From: Zhengitettix transpicula
Taxonomy: Eukaryota; Arthropoda; Insecta; Orthoptera; Tetrigidae
Reading direction: 5' to 3'
Length of the DNA stretch: 64,000 bases
Assembly: GCA_037074705.1 (NCBI GenBank)
Contig: CM073591.1
Location: forward strand, 3,216,087-3,280,086
The notes under the pieces were generated by a model. It was not told the DNA's origin, did no database searches, and saw nothing but the letters and a program-made list of their open reading frames with translations. Numbering within the stretch: position 1 is the first letter of the stretch; the number at the start of each line of letters is the position of its first letter. The translations under genes were made by a program, and so were the position numbers. Of the stretch, positions 10,451-21,735 are shown piece by piece.

Positions 10451-12729
10451 ACACAAAATACCATAAACGTCCTAATGTGACGGCAGTTCTAGGAACAGTG
10501 CATGAGAATATCGTTCTTAACTGTCACTAGAAAACAAATATCATACGTTATCTAAAATGCTTGGTTGAAATTACGCCGCGGCTTAAGAGTAAAAAAACTA
10601 TAAATTGCACATTAACACGCCTAAGAATTAATTGACCGTAGCCACGGGTCTCATGCCACACTTCACCTTCGAGGAGGAACGACCCCAGACAAAACATGAC
10701 CCTGCTGTCATCATATCCTCCCCTTGATGCCGCAATTACCCTTCAAATGGTGAGCACGCGGCAGAAAGCCGACTGACAATGGCAGCAACTTTGCACTTAT
10801 TTCCATTGAAATATAACCAATTATACAATCGTAAACAAACAATTATCCATTCTCAAATGTATGTGGAAGAATCAATACTCTTCTTGACCAAAGTAAAGAA
10901 AGTCGACGTAATACTCTAGTAAAAACGCGTGAAACAACTAAAGATAATATAAGATTCTAGAAACATTTACAAGTGCTGCTACCTACCGACACTTTCGGAA
11001 AAAAAAAATTTCTGGTAAATAAGAAAATAATTCACAATGACTTTCCTACGTAACATTCTGAATTTCTTTTTGAAAGTTTCTAAAGATCGTAAACTGATGG
11101 AATAAATTGAATAATTTCTGCTATAATTCTGGAACAGTTCGCTGACTACTTGCATAAAAATTCTCAAATTTCTAAAATTAGAAAAATTTAAATCAAAGTA
11201 ATGATGTTTTTGCAGGTTGATATTGATGAGGTGATCAGTGAACTTTTAATTCCCTCAAATGTAACAGAAATTAAAATCAGAGCAATATATTTAAATTATT
11301 AACCGTCATTTATATTAAAGTACACGTCTCATTTTCATAATGCTACGATCTAAAGCGTCTTTCATATACGAAAGTGTTAATCCTGAGGCTATAAATAAGC
11401 CATGCAGATTCCGGTGTGTGAAAATTGGGAATTGTTTGTGAGTTCGGGAGTTATTGATCAAGCATCAACCAATCAGAAACAAGCTCTGGATATTTTGCGT
11501 AGGTGGGCGAAGTCTTCGTTGCCTGCCAAGTATTGATTTACTGCAGCGAAGCTGTTGTCACCTTAGCTTTGTTTATTTGTAATATAATTTAATATCCACA
11601 CATTGACGTTGGAACTTTGATAAATTAATTTTCCTGAATTCATAAAGTCTTCTCCAGTTTACGACTTTACTTTTTTTCGTTGTTCATGCATATGTGATCT
11701 ATTCCAGTGCTACGTAACAAGTCGTTTAAAATTAGTTACTGTACATTTTAAATTAACCAAATTGGAATAGGAAAGGGCACGAGGCAGAGTTAAATAGCGT
11801 CCATCACATGACAACTTGGCTTCCTTACGTGACATTTTAGTTCCCGCTGGTATTGAATTATTTTCAAAGCTGAAGCTTCAAGTTTTTGAAGAACATCACG
11901 ACCGAATTACTTTAGCAAGATAATTTTCACAGGCGTTGTTATGAATTAAATACATGTAACAGGAGTCTTGAGTTGTTTCACGTTCTCGCCATATTCGTTG
12001 GTTCGTCGCTACTGGTAACTGGATCAAGTGGAATCCAATTAAAGGATTGCAACAAACATTGCTTTCCCATTAACATTAGCTGTTGAACTCTTCGTTTAAT
12101 TAACGCTTCATGACGACCGAACAAAGGGAGCTTGCGATGCGCGAGGAGTGTTACGCGTTGGCAGGACACTCAACGCATTTATATTAAGATAAAAAAAACC
12201 TTTACAAAATATTGTCACACTTTTAAAAAAAACTTAGTCTTAAACCTCCAGTGCCTCCAGGTTGCCAGAGTTGCGTTTACAGTTTTAGTTTTTATTCTAA
12301 CTTTTCTTGCGTCATAAATAAAACTGAAACTATTTTATACAGATCGGGATTAAAACTTAACATGAAAACGTTGACACGTCCGTTCTAGGTTGGATGAAGA
12401 TTCCGCTCACAGGTTTGGAGGAAATTGAGAATTTTCGTCGATGTTATGTTGCGCATAATAATGACAGAAGAGTTTCTCCACTTGTGGATTTATGGACATA
12501 AAATCTTGGGTGAATCAATCCCCAACTTCCTTCGGTTTAGACCGAACAGATAATGTGAAAACGCACCTGCTTCTGTTATATTTCTATAACCCCTTGCAAG
12601 TCCTAGGGCTTGAATCTTCCTCACCAGTTCTGAACCGTGCCTAATAAATGCCACACATTCGTCATAGCTTATGTTATAGAGTTTTAGAAATCAGGAAAAA
12701 ATTGCACGTGGAGAGAAATGTACATTTCA
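10451..12729. other. Unassigned DNA
   Basis: About 2.3 kb in which I see no gene, repeat copy or RNA. The part just before 12730 could hold the badly decayed 5' side of the LINE that follows. Confidence 0.45.
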
Positions 12730-13475
12730 TTCCTGACACTTTTTCCGTTGAACACTTTTATATAAGACTCAACTCGTTTATCAGCAAGTGATAGTTGGTC
12801 ATTCAATACAGTGATAAGAATCTTGAAGTGTTCCCAAGCAGCAGATATATGTGGCATAACAAGCAAAGTGGTAGGACAATGTGCTGAAGCTTTCGCATTT
12901 CAAAATGTATTGAGACTGGAATATTTCCGAATGTGCTCAAAATTGTGAAAGTAATCCCCTCATTCAATAAAGGGTCACCATCCCACGGAGCACAAAACGT
13001 AACCCACTTCTCGGTTTTATATGTTTTCCAAAATTTTCTAAAAAATAATTGTTAAAATATTACACAATGTCTTGAGCAAAGTTCCTTCCAGCATAGCTTC
13101 CTTAAAGGAAAACCCTCAAATAATGCAATATACGACTTTATTCAAAATTCATTGGGTGAGGGATTGAAGGTATGTGGAATATTTACTGATTTGTTAAAGG
13201 CAATCGACACGGTTAATAAGAAAATTTTATTATGAAAGTTGGAAGGTTATGGCGTGCTTCACGTCTCCTAAAATCGTATCTTAAAAATCGAAAACAAAAG
13301 GAAGCGGTCGAAACTAAAGATAGAGATATTAATCTATATCATTGAGAATTAATTACTTGCGGCGTTCCTCAAGGCTCGATTCTTTATATTAATGGTGTTT
13401 CAGGATTCGTCAATCCTCGAATCAATTCTCTACGCGGATGAATCAAGCGTAGTGTCCGTTTCCTGTACGAGGGCC
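12730..13475 (+). pseudogene. LINE reverse transcriptase pseudogene
   Basis: Plus-strand translation over several frames shows RT landmarks in correct order. E-T-G-I-F-P-N-V-L-K-I-V-K-V-I-P (about 12910-12957) is the region before the fingers. S-F-L-K-G-K-P-S-N-N-A-I-Y-D-F (about 13093-13137) matches the usual Q-x-G-F-R-x-G-x-S-T. G-I-F-T-D-L-L-K-A-I-D-T-V (about 13176-13214) is motif A with the catalytic Asp. A GVPQGS-like segment occurs near 13360-13377, then L-Y-A-D-E (13430-13444), a mutated YADD. Many stops and frameshifts separate them. The motif set is that of CR1/L2- or Jockey-like LINEs; the endonuclease part and 3' tail are not recognisable here. Confidence 0.75.
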
Positions 13476-13489
13476 TGTGGTTTGCAGAT

Positions 13490-13800
13490 TCCTCGTCGCT
13501 GTGAAGTGTCGTTTGTGCTTCCTCCTCGTGGCCGTCTGCCAGGTTTTCTGTTTATTATTGTGTGATGTGTAATTCTGTGTTTTGTGATAGTTAATTATTT
13601 AACCATGAACTTTTAACTAGAGCGTATTGAATTATTTTTCAGTACTGTAAAGATTATATTATACCCTTAGTGTAATTATACGTTAATGACTTTGACACAC
13701 CTGCATTGAAGGTTTTATTCCTTATATTATTAGTAACGAGTCTCGTTAATAGAATATATTTTCCCGTACGATTACCAAGTCGTAATTAGAAACTGTGTTA
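13490..13800 (+). repeat. Dispersed repeat patches (related to 21545-21735 and to repeat D)
   Basis: The first half (about 13500-13600) resembles 21550-21650 (both contain a TGTTT-TATT-TTGTGAxGTGT core followed by GATAGTTAATT). The second half (about 13705-13790) matches 34552-34620 closely (TTATATTATTA-TAACGAGTCTCG, then TAGAATATATTT) and thus repeat D. These non-coding blocks follow the RT pseudogene but need not belong to it. Confidence 0.6.
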
Positions 13801-14524
13801 ATTTTCAAGTGTGGTTCTTATGTATTGTATAATTCAGTGTGACGTCTATTTTTTTATGAGAATAATATTTCGCCTAGAAAGAATGGTAACAACTGTTGCA
13901 CCCTGTATTGAAAACCATTGACCCTGGGGCGTGCACGCGCAGACCTCCCCAAACCCTCGAGGGGTTCATGTAACTGTGAGAGCGTGAATAATGGGATATG
14001 TGACATGGAGATTAGCACACACACAGCTTCCACTCAGCAAAGGAGATTACGCGGTAATTAAACCCCCGTCCAAATAAATAATCAGTGAAGGGACGCCTTG
14101 ACGTTGTCATAACTTGCTTTAACCCTCAATTAGTCGCCTCTTGTAACGTGACTCGCGCCTTCCAGCGGGCCTTAAGTTAGCCATTACGTTGTTGCCACTT
14201 TTGTAATCCAATTATTAGGATTCGATATTCAAACAGATTTAAACACCATTTACTCATATGTACGTAATTAAATCGTGCAAAAATGCAGGTATTATGACTC
14301 AGGATATTATTTATGAACACTGAATGAATTCCGATGTAATATTTTTAATAAACCGAAAAAATAAAATTATCTGTATTCACAAGACATAAAAGAAAAAAAT
14401 TCTTCCTCTTTTTGGAAGTGTTCAGGTTTAATGTGCCTTGACCGGCGAGGGGAGAACTGAGACCCCACAGCTAACCCTCCCTCACGCCATCGGAAGGGCG
14501 TGGGACAAGTGAGATCGCAGAACC
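13801..14524. other. Unassigned DNA
   Basis: No gene seen. Contains a moderately GC-rich stretch (13920-14180) without recognisable coding features. Confidence 0.4.
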
Positions 14525-14957
14525 TATCCAAATGCACCTTCACAACGCGCATGTGAGCTTTTGCGTGGTGAAATTAAGTTATGGCGCCAACTTCGTTGGA
14601 CAAGGCCTTGGCGCATGCGCTCAGCAGTCGTTCAATACAGTGCAATATCTCCCCACGGAGGGTGTTGAACCTGGCATCCTCGCTCTGTCACAAGCCATGC
14701 TCTGCAAATATAACGAAATATATGTTAATGATTCAAATATACGCGTCTTACAATATACGAGATGATCCTGTCATGGATCCAAACATCTTATTAATAGTTA
14801 TAATTGACTCAGGACATTTTGTTATAACTCAGATTCTTGGCAGCAAGCGAGATAGTTACTGTTTTCGCTCATTATGACAACAGTTTCACATGTGACTTGG
14901 TAACATAAAAACGCGTATCTCGTGCTTAAAATTACAAGCAAAAAATACTGGAAATTG
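14525..14957 (+). repeat. Dispersed repeat E, copy 1
   Basis: Direct copy of 35076-35505, sharing for example GTGGTGAAATTAAGTTATGG and GCATGCGC. Two overlapping reading frames stay open in both copies, but comparing them shows mostly amino-acid-changing differences in one frame and only about a third silent in the other, so there is no clear sign of selection on a protein. Function unknown; both copies precede AT-rich sequence containing ACAAGCAAAAAA. Confidence 0.8.
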
Positions 14958-15002
14958 TAATAAACAAAATAAATGATAATTAAATATATCTGTAGATAAG
15001 CC

Positions 15003-15390
15003 CCACGTTTAGGTGCCAATTTTTGTAATAAACAAATAAAAGTTAATAAGAAAACAACAATTTAAATTATAACGATACAAATTTAATGACAAATTATTTT
15101 CTTAGTTGAAATTGTACAAATTGATATTGTTGTGCCACGGCTTAATTTTCAGGGCCGCTTCCAATAAAGATAGTTACATAAATGACAATTAAATCTTACA
15201 AGGAAAAATATTCCTGACTTAATTTATTATTATTTTAAATGAAATGATCGAAATTTGAAATCTGACGATAATTATATTTACACTACAAGGTTTGCAAAAT
15301 TCTTTTTATTTACTTGATCCTTGTCTGGTCACATGGGCTCGATCTCACTTGTTCTTTTAAACAAAAGGCCATATTTCACTGAATTTAAAG
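15003..15390 (-). repeat. LTR-like block with primer-binding-site-like edge; repeat F copy 2
   Basis: On the minus strand an LTR-like end (TTATTACA) is followed by a weaker primer-binding-site-like sequence (complement of CCCCACGTTTAGGTGCCAA at 15002-15020). Inside, 15093-15385 is repeat F, shared with 2044-2345. The arrangement suggests F is LTR sequence of a minus-oriented element whose body is missing. Confidence 0.45.
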
Positions 15391-15539
15391 ATGTTTTAGT
15401 TTGCAAACACAAATCACTTTCTGATCCTAACTGTTGTTCTCTAAAACTTTGATAATTACACGAACGTGGCAATAGACGAAATATAATTCCACACTGGCGA
15501 CTTGCAATTCCAAAACCGGGGACTTATATTCCGGAACAG

Positions 15540-17146
15540 TGTGATTCTTAAAATTTCTCTACATGTTCTCCGTGTATAATTTCGAACCCTTTTGGGCTTG
15601 GGAGGGGAGCACCCTTAAGGATGGGGGTGGACGGGGGTTACAAGAAAATAATGCGAATACAACAAAGATTAGAGTCAAATCAAGGATTATGGATGTCGCT
15701 GAGTTTAATTGAGACAAACCATTGGTGTTTTAACCGCCAGGAGCAATGGTGGACGTAGGTTGAAATTTTCAAACATAATAAGCAGTCGGTATTTTCGTCG
15801 AATAAATATTTTTCTGGTTCACTGATATTTATAAAATGTCTCTAAATGTTCCATATATTTAATATTAACCTCTTTTGGGGTTTGGGAGGAGCACCCTTAA
15901 GGGTAAGGAGCAGATTTTTATAAAAATAGTGCAAACACAATCGAGATAGGATTCAAATCCAGGGTTATGGTTGTCAATGAGTTTAATTATTACATTCCAC
16001 TAACCGTTTAACTCCCCCCAAGGAAGGGTTGGCGGGGCTGTAAATTTTAAAACATGTTAAACCGTTGATTTATGTAGGGAATAAATATTTGTCAAGGTCA
16101 TTGTCATTTATAATATTTCTACCGATTTTGTTTTTAATTTTAACCCCTTAAAGGCACGTGAAAAATCACATTTAGGGGTGGAGGTGGGGGGCGTTACTTG
16201 AGAATAACGTGAATAAATCCCAGTTTGGAGTCAAATTCAAGATATGGATGTCACTGAGTTTGTTTATGACAACCTGGGGAACGTTAGGGGGTGGCCGGGG
16301 GTGGGAGGGACTGGGCGGGGGTATAAATTTTCAGAAATGTAAAATGGACGATATTTGTGTGAAATAAATATTTTACGCTGTCAATGTCATTGATAGTATG
16401 TCTACCGATTTTGTTTGTGTATAATTTCAACTCGTTACGGCATGGTAGAGAAGTACGCGTAGAGATGGAGGTGTTTTTCATAAGAATAACCCCCAAAAAA
16501 ACGAGATTCGAGTCTGAGCAGAGGTGAATGTATTTATGTGAACGTGGGCAATGCACGGGGTTTGGTGGTGGTGTGCGGGGCCTCGCGGAGTTGGGCCGGA
16601 GCGTAAAATTTCAAACACTTTAAACGGTCGATATTTGCGTTCAATAATTATTTCCTGGATTTAATGGCTTTGATAGTATTTTTACCGATGTTGTTTGTGT
16701 ACAATTTCAACCCCTATGAGGGGAGCAAGTTTAGTGGTTGGGGTGGAGGTACGTTAAATAAAAAAACGCAAAAGCAACCGAGATTCGTATCAATTCAGAG
16801 ACTATGAATGTCGCTAAGTCTAATTGTAACAACCTGGGTAACGCGACGGGTTTGGGAAGTAAAGGGCGGGGGTAGAAATTTCCAGACAATGTAATCGGTC
16901 GATTTTTGCGTGGAATAAATACTTTTTGATTATCGCACATTTGTGGGTGTGGTCAGCTTCTAACATGTAAAAACGGCCGATATATTTGGTCAATGAGTTC
17001 AACCCCCTTTAACATCGAAGGTGAGCACATTTAGGGATAGGGTTCGAGGAGCGTTACATAAAAATAGCGCAAAAGCAACCGAAATTGGAGACATATCTGG
17101 GATTATGAATAAATGACATCTCGGGCAACGCCGGGCACCCAGCTAG
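15540..17146 (+). repeat. Diverged tandem array, about six 280-bp units, with Helitron-like 3' end
   Basis: The anchor (TATAATTTCAACCCC or variants, followed by GGGGAGCA and a GGGTGGAGG-GCGTTA segment) recurs at about 15571, 15857, 16132, 16420, 16698 and 16996, giving spacings of 275-298 bases. Each unit also has GCAAxAGCAACCGAGATT-like and TGTCGCTGAGTTTAATTG-like segments. Units are strongly diverged from each other. The last unit ends in TCTCGGGCAACGCCGGGCAC then CCAGCTAG followed by T: a 5-bp stem (17120-17124 with 17131-17135, loop GCAACG) seven bases before CTAG (17143-17146). A hairpin just before CTAG with T following is the known 3' signature of Helitrons. No Rep/helicase coding is present, so it would be non-autonomous. 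A single diverged unit occurs at 59866-60085. Confidence 0.6.
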
Positions 17147-17159
17147 TCTGTAATAAAAT

Positions 17160-18694
17160 TAGAATCGACTGAACTCGAGAAACGCAATCAATTTACTTCA
17201 CATCATTTAAAAAAAACTGATGCTATTTATCTTCATTTCTCATCTTGGTCAAGACTGTTGCGTGTTACCGCATACACGATTAAATTTATTCATGGGCTAA
17301 AACGAAAATCTGCGAGAACCATATTTCTTTCTGGCAATGAAATTACGCACGCTGCTGAGGTTTGGATCAGGTGCATTTAAAATGAAGAATTTTCCACAGA
17401 AATTTCTCTAATCGATAAAAAACAAGAACTTCCTAAATCCTCTAAATTAAGATCATTAAATCCCTTTCTAGATTCATCAAATATTCTTACAGTCGGCGGT
17501 CGACTTCGGAATTCAACGTTACAAAAGTGTCTGTTATTTCCCGCCATTATTCCTCGACATTACATATCAACATTAATAGTCAGACTAATGCACCAGAATT
17601 TATTACATGCTGGTACTTAATGGGGTGCTTTACGAGAAAGATATTGGATTCTTGGAGGGAGATCTCTTGTCAAGACGGTAATTCACAATTGTGAAGATTT
17701 AAAGCTTCTACCAATTGTCAGCAAATGGCTGACTTGCCTTCTGTATGGTGTTCTCCTCATCGTATCTTCTCTCATACCAGAGTAAACTACGCTGGACCTT
17801 TTAATATTCGCGAAAGCTCTGGTCGTGGTCGTAAATCGCATAAGTCTCGTAAAGCAGTCTTTGTTTGTTTTCATACACGTGCCGTTCATTTAGAGCTTGT
17901 TAAGGATTCTTCTTCTGCAGCATTTTGACGATTTATATCTCGACGTGGTATATCTAGCAATATGTACAGTGGCAATGCCGCGAATTTCTATGGCGGTAAA
18001 AAAGAACTATCAATTGCATTTCGCACCGTTACGCAGGATCCTAATGTTTAATTTATTTTTGCAAATGATGGCATTTTCTGCCACCAGCAGCCCCTCATTT
18101 CTGAGGCTTTTGAGAGGTTGGTGTAAAAAGTGTGAAAATCATTTACGAAAGATCGTAGGCACAGCCACTGTAACTTATGAAGAGTTTGTTACACGCTTAA
18201 CTCAGAGTGAATGCTGCTTGAATTCATGTCCCATCGCGCCTCTTAAAGATGATTGTGATTCTTTCGACGTATTAATTCCTGGATACTTTTTGATCGGTAC
18301 ATCTTTAAAATCTATTCCTGAATCTTCTGTTTTAAATTTCAACGATAATCGACTTTCTCGCTGGAAACTAGTACAAAAGCTTGCAGAGCGGTTCTGGAGC
18401 CGTGATTATTTGTTTTCTTTACAACAGCGTAATAAATGGATTTCAACAAAACCTTACGTCAAGTGTGGCGAAATGGTACTAATTAAAAATACTAATCTTC
18501 CTCCTACTAAACGGGAATTAGGACGCATTATTTCATGTTCACCCGGACGAGGTAATTTAGTTCGTGTGGTAACAATAAAAACAGCGAATTTCTCAGTACG
18601 TACGACCTATAACACAATGTTCCTATTACCTCCCAGAAATAAAGTTAGTATTGTAATTGTCTCAATAAAGTATATCGATATATATGTATATTAA
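17160..18694 (+). pseudogene. BEL/Pao LTR retrotransposon pol, 3' part (integrase and C-terminal domain)
   Basis: Only the end of pol is left. At about 17240-17330 is the region that follows RNase H in BEL/Pao (L-L-R-V-T-A). L-T-V-G-G-R-L-R-N-S follows at about 17490-17519, then L-M-H-Q-N-L-L-H-A-G and L-R-E-R-Y-W-I-L-G-G-R (about 17585-17666), the integrase zinc-binding histidines. Next is M-A-D-L-P (17725), then R-V-N-Y-A-G-P (about 17780), where the first catalytic Asp of the usual G-V-D-Y-A-G-P is Asn. F-V-C-F-H-T-R-A-V-H-L-E-L is at about 17860-17900, and Y-S-G-N-A-A-N-F-Y-G-G at about 17958-17993, where the second catalytic Asp (S-D-N-G-x-N-F) is Gly. The C-terminal DUF5641-type domain (F-W-S-R-D-Y-L-x-x-L-Q-Q-R-x-K-W, about 18390-18440) is intact in frame 17897-18694. 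Frameshifts plus two lost catalytic residues make it non-functional. It starts right after the Helitron-like terminus, which may have cut off its 5' part. Confidence 0.85.
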
Positions 18695-19215
18695 TAATAA
18701 AATTCAATAATTAGCTAAGGAACAAACCTTAATATAAAATTGTTAAAATGCTAAATATTTTCACATAAACTGTGTGTAATGTATCAAACCTATATTATAA
18801 AGTTCACCCTGCATACCATTCTGTAAATTAATAAGCCAATGATAATACTGTATGTAAATATTGAGTGTAATTAGAAAATCCTTTACTTGAATATTGTTAA
18901 TTTTCTTCAATTTGCATTACTCTTTGTAATGTAAATATTTCTTTTTTTTTCTCTTGTACCTACAGCTTTCAAATTTTGTTTATTGTATATAATGTTTTGT
19001 AATTATGCATTTTGTTTATGTCTGATAATTTACATGATTTTGTAATATTGTAAATGTAGTAAAGGGGAGGCCAGGTGCCGGATCCTGTTCTTTGGAAAAA
19101 CCCTGGTCCGAGGGTCAGGTAGAAAAAGGACAGTAAGCTTTGAGGAATCTGCAGTGTGGTGTAAAACATTCTGCTAAAGAAATACGCACAATATTGAATA
19201 TTAAAAATAATTCTA
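18654..19215 (+). repeat. BEL/Pao 3' LTR
   Basis: The sequence after the pol stop (starting TGTAATTGTCTCAATAAAG) runs to AATAATTCTACA at 19215, giving TGT...ACA ends. Its inverted copy at 49951-51590 starts TGTAGAATTAG at exactly the matching base, confirming the 19215 boundary. It contains a GC-rich core (19060-19160) with CCTGGTCCGAGGGTCAGGTA. The 5' boundary could lie a little upstream or downstream of 18654. Confidence 0.65.
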
Positions 19216-19413
19216 CAAATCATATATTTTCCCCACCAAGATTTCCGCCTGTTTCAAGTTAACTATTACGTTAACACACATCAGTTCTGCAGCCACGACC
19301 TTAATTATCATGTTATTTATTATTAGTGTTTGTTGGTGTTGTAGTAGACAATACCGTACGTTGTTTTTTTTGATTTGGGATAAGTGGTCTCCTCGCCTCG
19401 GCTTTGTTTGCAG
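19216..19413. other. Spacer with strong acceptor-like tract
   Basis: No gene. Ends with a pyrimidine-rich tract and AG (TCTCCTCGCCTCGGCTTTG TTTGCAG, 19387-19413), which would serve as a good splice acceptor for the frame that follows. Confidence 0.35.
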
Positions 19414-19587
19414 GACACAGTAGAAAGATTATGTGAAAATATGTTTAGTGCTACTGGAAATGCAAGAGTAGGAGACACGCATACCTCGGAGGCGAAGGCG
19501 GAAACTGTGGCTAGTACTTCTATAGAACAGGTTGAAGAGCCCCATGTAGCTCAAAGAACTAGAAGTAAGATTAGAATGAATCGTTAA
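19414..19587 (+). CDS. Unrecognised C-terminal coding segment (terminal exon or retroelement ORF end)
   Basis: A 57-codon open segment follows the acceptor-like tract and stops with TAA at 19585-19587. It is hydrophilic, with Glu/Thr/Ala-rich sequence and a basic end (R-T-R-S-K-I-R-M-N-R). I do not recognise the protein. Two readings are possible: the last exon of a host gene, with 3'UTR to the AATAAA at 19922-19927; or the end of an LTR-retroelement polyprotein followed by a purine-rich tract (GAGAAAAAGAAAAAC, 19600-19614) and an LTR. The purine tract placed just before a TGT start favours the second. Confidence 0.35.
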   Translation, partial: DTVERLCENMFSATGNARVGDTHTSEAKAETVASTSIEQVEEPHVAQRTRSKIRMNR

Positions 19588-19633
19588 AGTTTTTTTTTTG
19601 AGAAAAAGAAAAACTTTTTCCCAGTCCGTGCAT

Positions 19634-20010
19634 TTGTAATGTAGCATTAAGGAAGTAGTATTAAGTATGCGAGGAATTTAAAGTAAGGAGTCGCAACTGC
19701 AAGCGAGGTGTCTCAATTCAGAGCGCTGACGCTTGCTTTTACTGATTCGCGAACTCCACATTCCTCAGCTGTGGAATATGGGTCATGCCCAGATGTATTA
19801 AAACCTGAGGCACGACTCATACAGTCAGTTCATGTAAACTACTCAGACATAGTGCTTGTCTGATTTCATGTTCTCAATCTTTGTAACTTCAATTTATCAT
19901 TGATATTGACTGTACAATCAATAATAAATACTTATTTCTACTATACTGGAGTTCAAGTCTGTACTTCCTCGCAGTCCTGAAAGTTGGACTTAGCTCCAAC
20001 ACGACTCCAC
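19634..20010 (+). repeat. Putative 3' LTR or 3'UTR block
   Basis: Starts TGTAATGTAGCATTAAGG after a polypurine tract and could end CGACTCCACA at about 20010, i.e. TG...CA. It has an AATAAA at 19922-19927. No partner LTR lies in the window. If the preceding frame is a host exon this is its 3'UTR instead. Confidence 0.35.
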
Positions 20011-20182
20011 ATCCCGGAGAACCTTCTTTCCTATCTTCTTTCCTATCGTCAATCCTTGACAACTATCCTTCTTGGAGGTGAACACCGCTCTACTGGATCT
20101 TCAAGTTTACCGCAGTTCCGGCGAACTTCACCTCCTATTTTCATTGTAATAAGAACAGCTACCGAGCTTATTATTACACATT

Positions 20183-20250
20183 GACCAGTTTCTGGAGACA
20201 GCTAGCCGACTATTCCAATAGGAATGGCGGACAACTCTTAACGTATGCCA
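20183..20250 (-). repeat. SINE-like family, short fragment
   Basis: Matches the middle part of the SINE-like consensus in minus orientation (CAGCTAGCCGACTATTCCAA, then GGACAACTCTTA). It lies just left of the complete target duplication of the next copy and is a separate, older piece. Confidence 0.7.
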
Positions 20251-20273
20251 AGAATGTTGGGAGATACTCATTC

Positions 20274-20756
20274 TTATTCTTTTTTTTTGGGTGTAGACAG
20301 ACTATGTTTAGGGTAATCCACATAGTGGCAACTCCCCTCTTATAGCATAGGAAAGGGATTTGAAAGGGGGGATGCGGAAGGGTAGCGGAAGGTAGCCAAG
20401 GGTTTACTAGGCCCCCCGGCCTATATATTAAGGATCCTACCCGGCATTCGCCTAAAAGTGATGCAGGACAAATCCTAGAAAAGTCTGCATCAGGTAGGTC
20501 GGGCATTGGGTACTTGTCCCACGCCCTTCCGATAGCGGGAGAGGAGTTTGCTGTGGGGACGTAGCATTCCCTTCTCTGTGCCTTGACCAGTTTAGGAGGC
20601 AGCTGGCCGACTATTCCAATGGGAATAGCGAACAACTCTTACCGTATGCACCTCTCAGAGCAGGCCGAGGTGCCTCGGCTTGTGGGAACCTTAGTTCAGA
20701 AAAGGAGAGGAAAGGGCATTCCCAAAGGTAGCCCCTTCGTGTCTCTCCTACAAGGT
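20274..20756 (-). mobile_element. SINE-like poly(A) element with 11-bp target duplication
   Basis: A 480-bp minus-oriented copy of the family seen at 45.4 kb and 56-57 kb. Its 3' end on the minus strand is an A-run (T-run at about 20279-20288). It is bounded by perfect copies of GATACTCATTC at 20263-20273 and 20757-20767, proving target-primed type insertion. It carries an open sense frame (20635-20210) similar to frames in the other copies, with no recognised domain. It lacks the 5' hairpin found in the 56-57 kb copies, so it is 5' truncated or belongs to another subfamily. Confidence 0.85.
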
Positions 20757-20767
20757 GATACTCATTC

Positions 20768-21544
20768 CTAAATTGGACAATAATCAACTGGAAATGGAAC
20801 AATTTATCTGCAAGAGTTTTGGGGAAAGTTTTTCGTTAATGAATAATTAAAATAAACCTAATTAACATTGTTTGTCTCCTTAGAATGTTAAATAGTTAGA
20901 TGATCTCTATTTCCAGAAATTTTTCTAGTGTTCTTCTTTTCAGGCAGTACTTACTCAAGTATCTTATTTAAATAATAACATCTTATTAGTACTTTTGAGA
21001 CCTAATTAGTCCTGGAACAATAAACACTTGGATTAATGAACACTCCAGTGCCAGCAAGTTGCCAGACTTCCGTTTACCCAATTATTTTATTGGTCCCTAA
21101 ACCACTTTTGCTGCAACTAACTGTTTTCCAAAATTTTTGTATTAAATCGAAGGTTGCGTACAAATAAATTCATAAAAGAACATTCAAGTGAATGTACAAC
21201 AAATTCATGGAATGAACAGAATCCGTGCTGGCATCAGTGATTGCGTCGATGACAATATTTCATTTATTGCCAGTAAAACATTCTCCAAAATTATTTAGTA
21301 TCTACAAACTAATAGAGCTGAAATTAACTACTTAGTAGATATACAGGAGAGAATTTGCCTCACAACATATAAATAATATATACAATACCCTTAGAATAAG
21401 TTTTTTACTTTGTATTTTCTTAAAACACATACATACTAATATTCAACTAAGGAAAACAGGCATTTTAAAGTTCCTCTCATTTAAACCTTTAACAACATCT
21501 TACACACATGGGCTTTTATAACTATAATTACGCTTCACCCTTAT
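20768..21544. other. Unassigned AT-rich DNA
   Basis: No gene, RNA or clear repeat copy recognised. Confidence 0.45.
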
Positions 21545-21735
21545 TTGCTGAATGTCGTTCGTCGTTTGTGTGTCTTCTTAGTGAGCGTGTGACAGGGTTG
21601 TTTCTATTCTTGTGAGGTGTGCGATTCCATATTATGAGATAGTTAATTCTCTAAATATATTTTTGTACCTTCCTCGTATTTAATTCGTTTGATTATATCC
21701 TTAATAACGTTAAATATTTATTTTTGTTATTACTA
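21545..21735 (+). repeat. Diverged relative of 13490-13640
   Basis: Shares a weak but continuous match with 13500-13600, ending in GAGATAGTTAATT. Non-coding. Confidence 0.4.

Noticed and set aside
15540..17146. CRISPR-like array
   Set aside because: Units are about 280 bp, diverged and contiguous, without short identical repeats and unique spacers; the DNA is eukaryotic.
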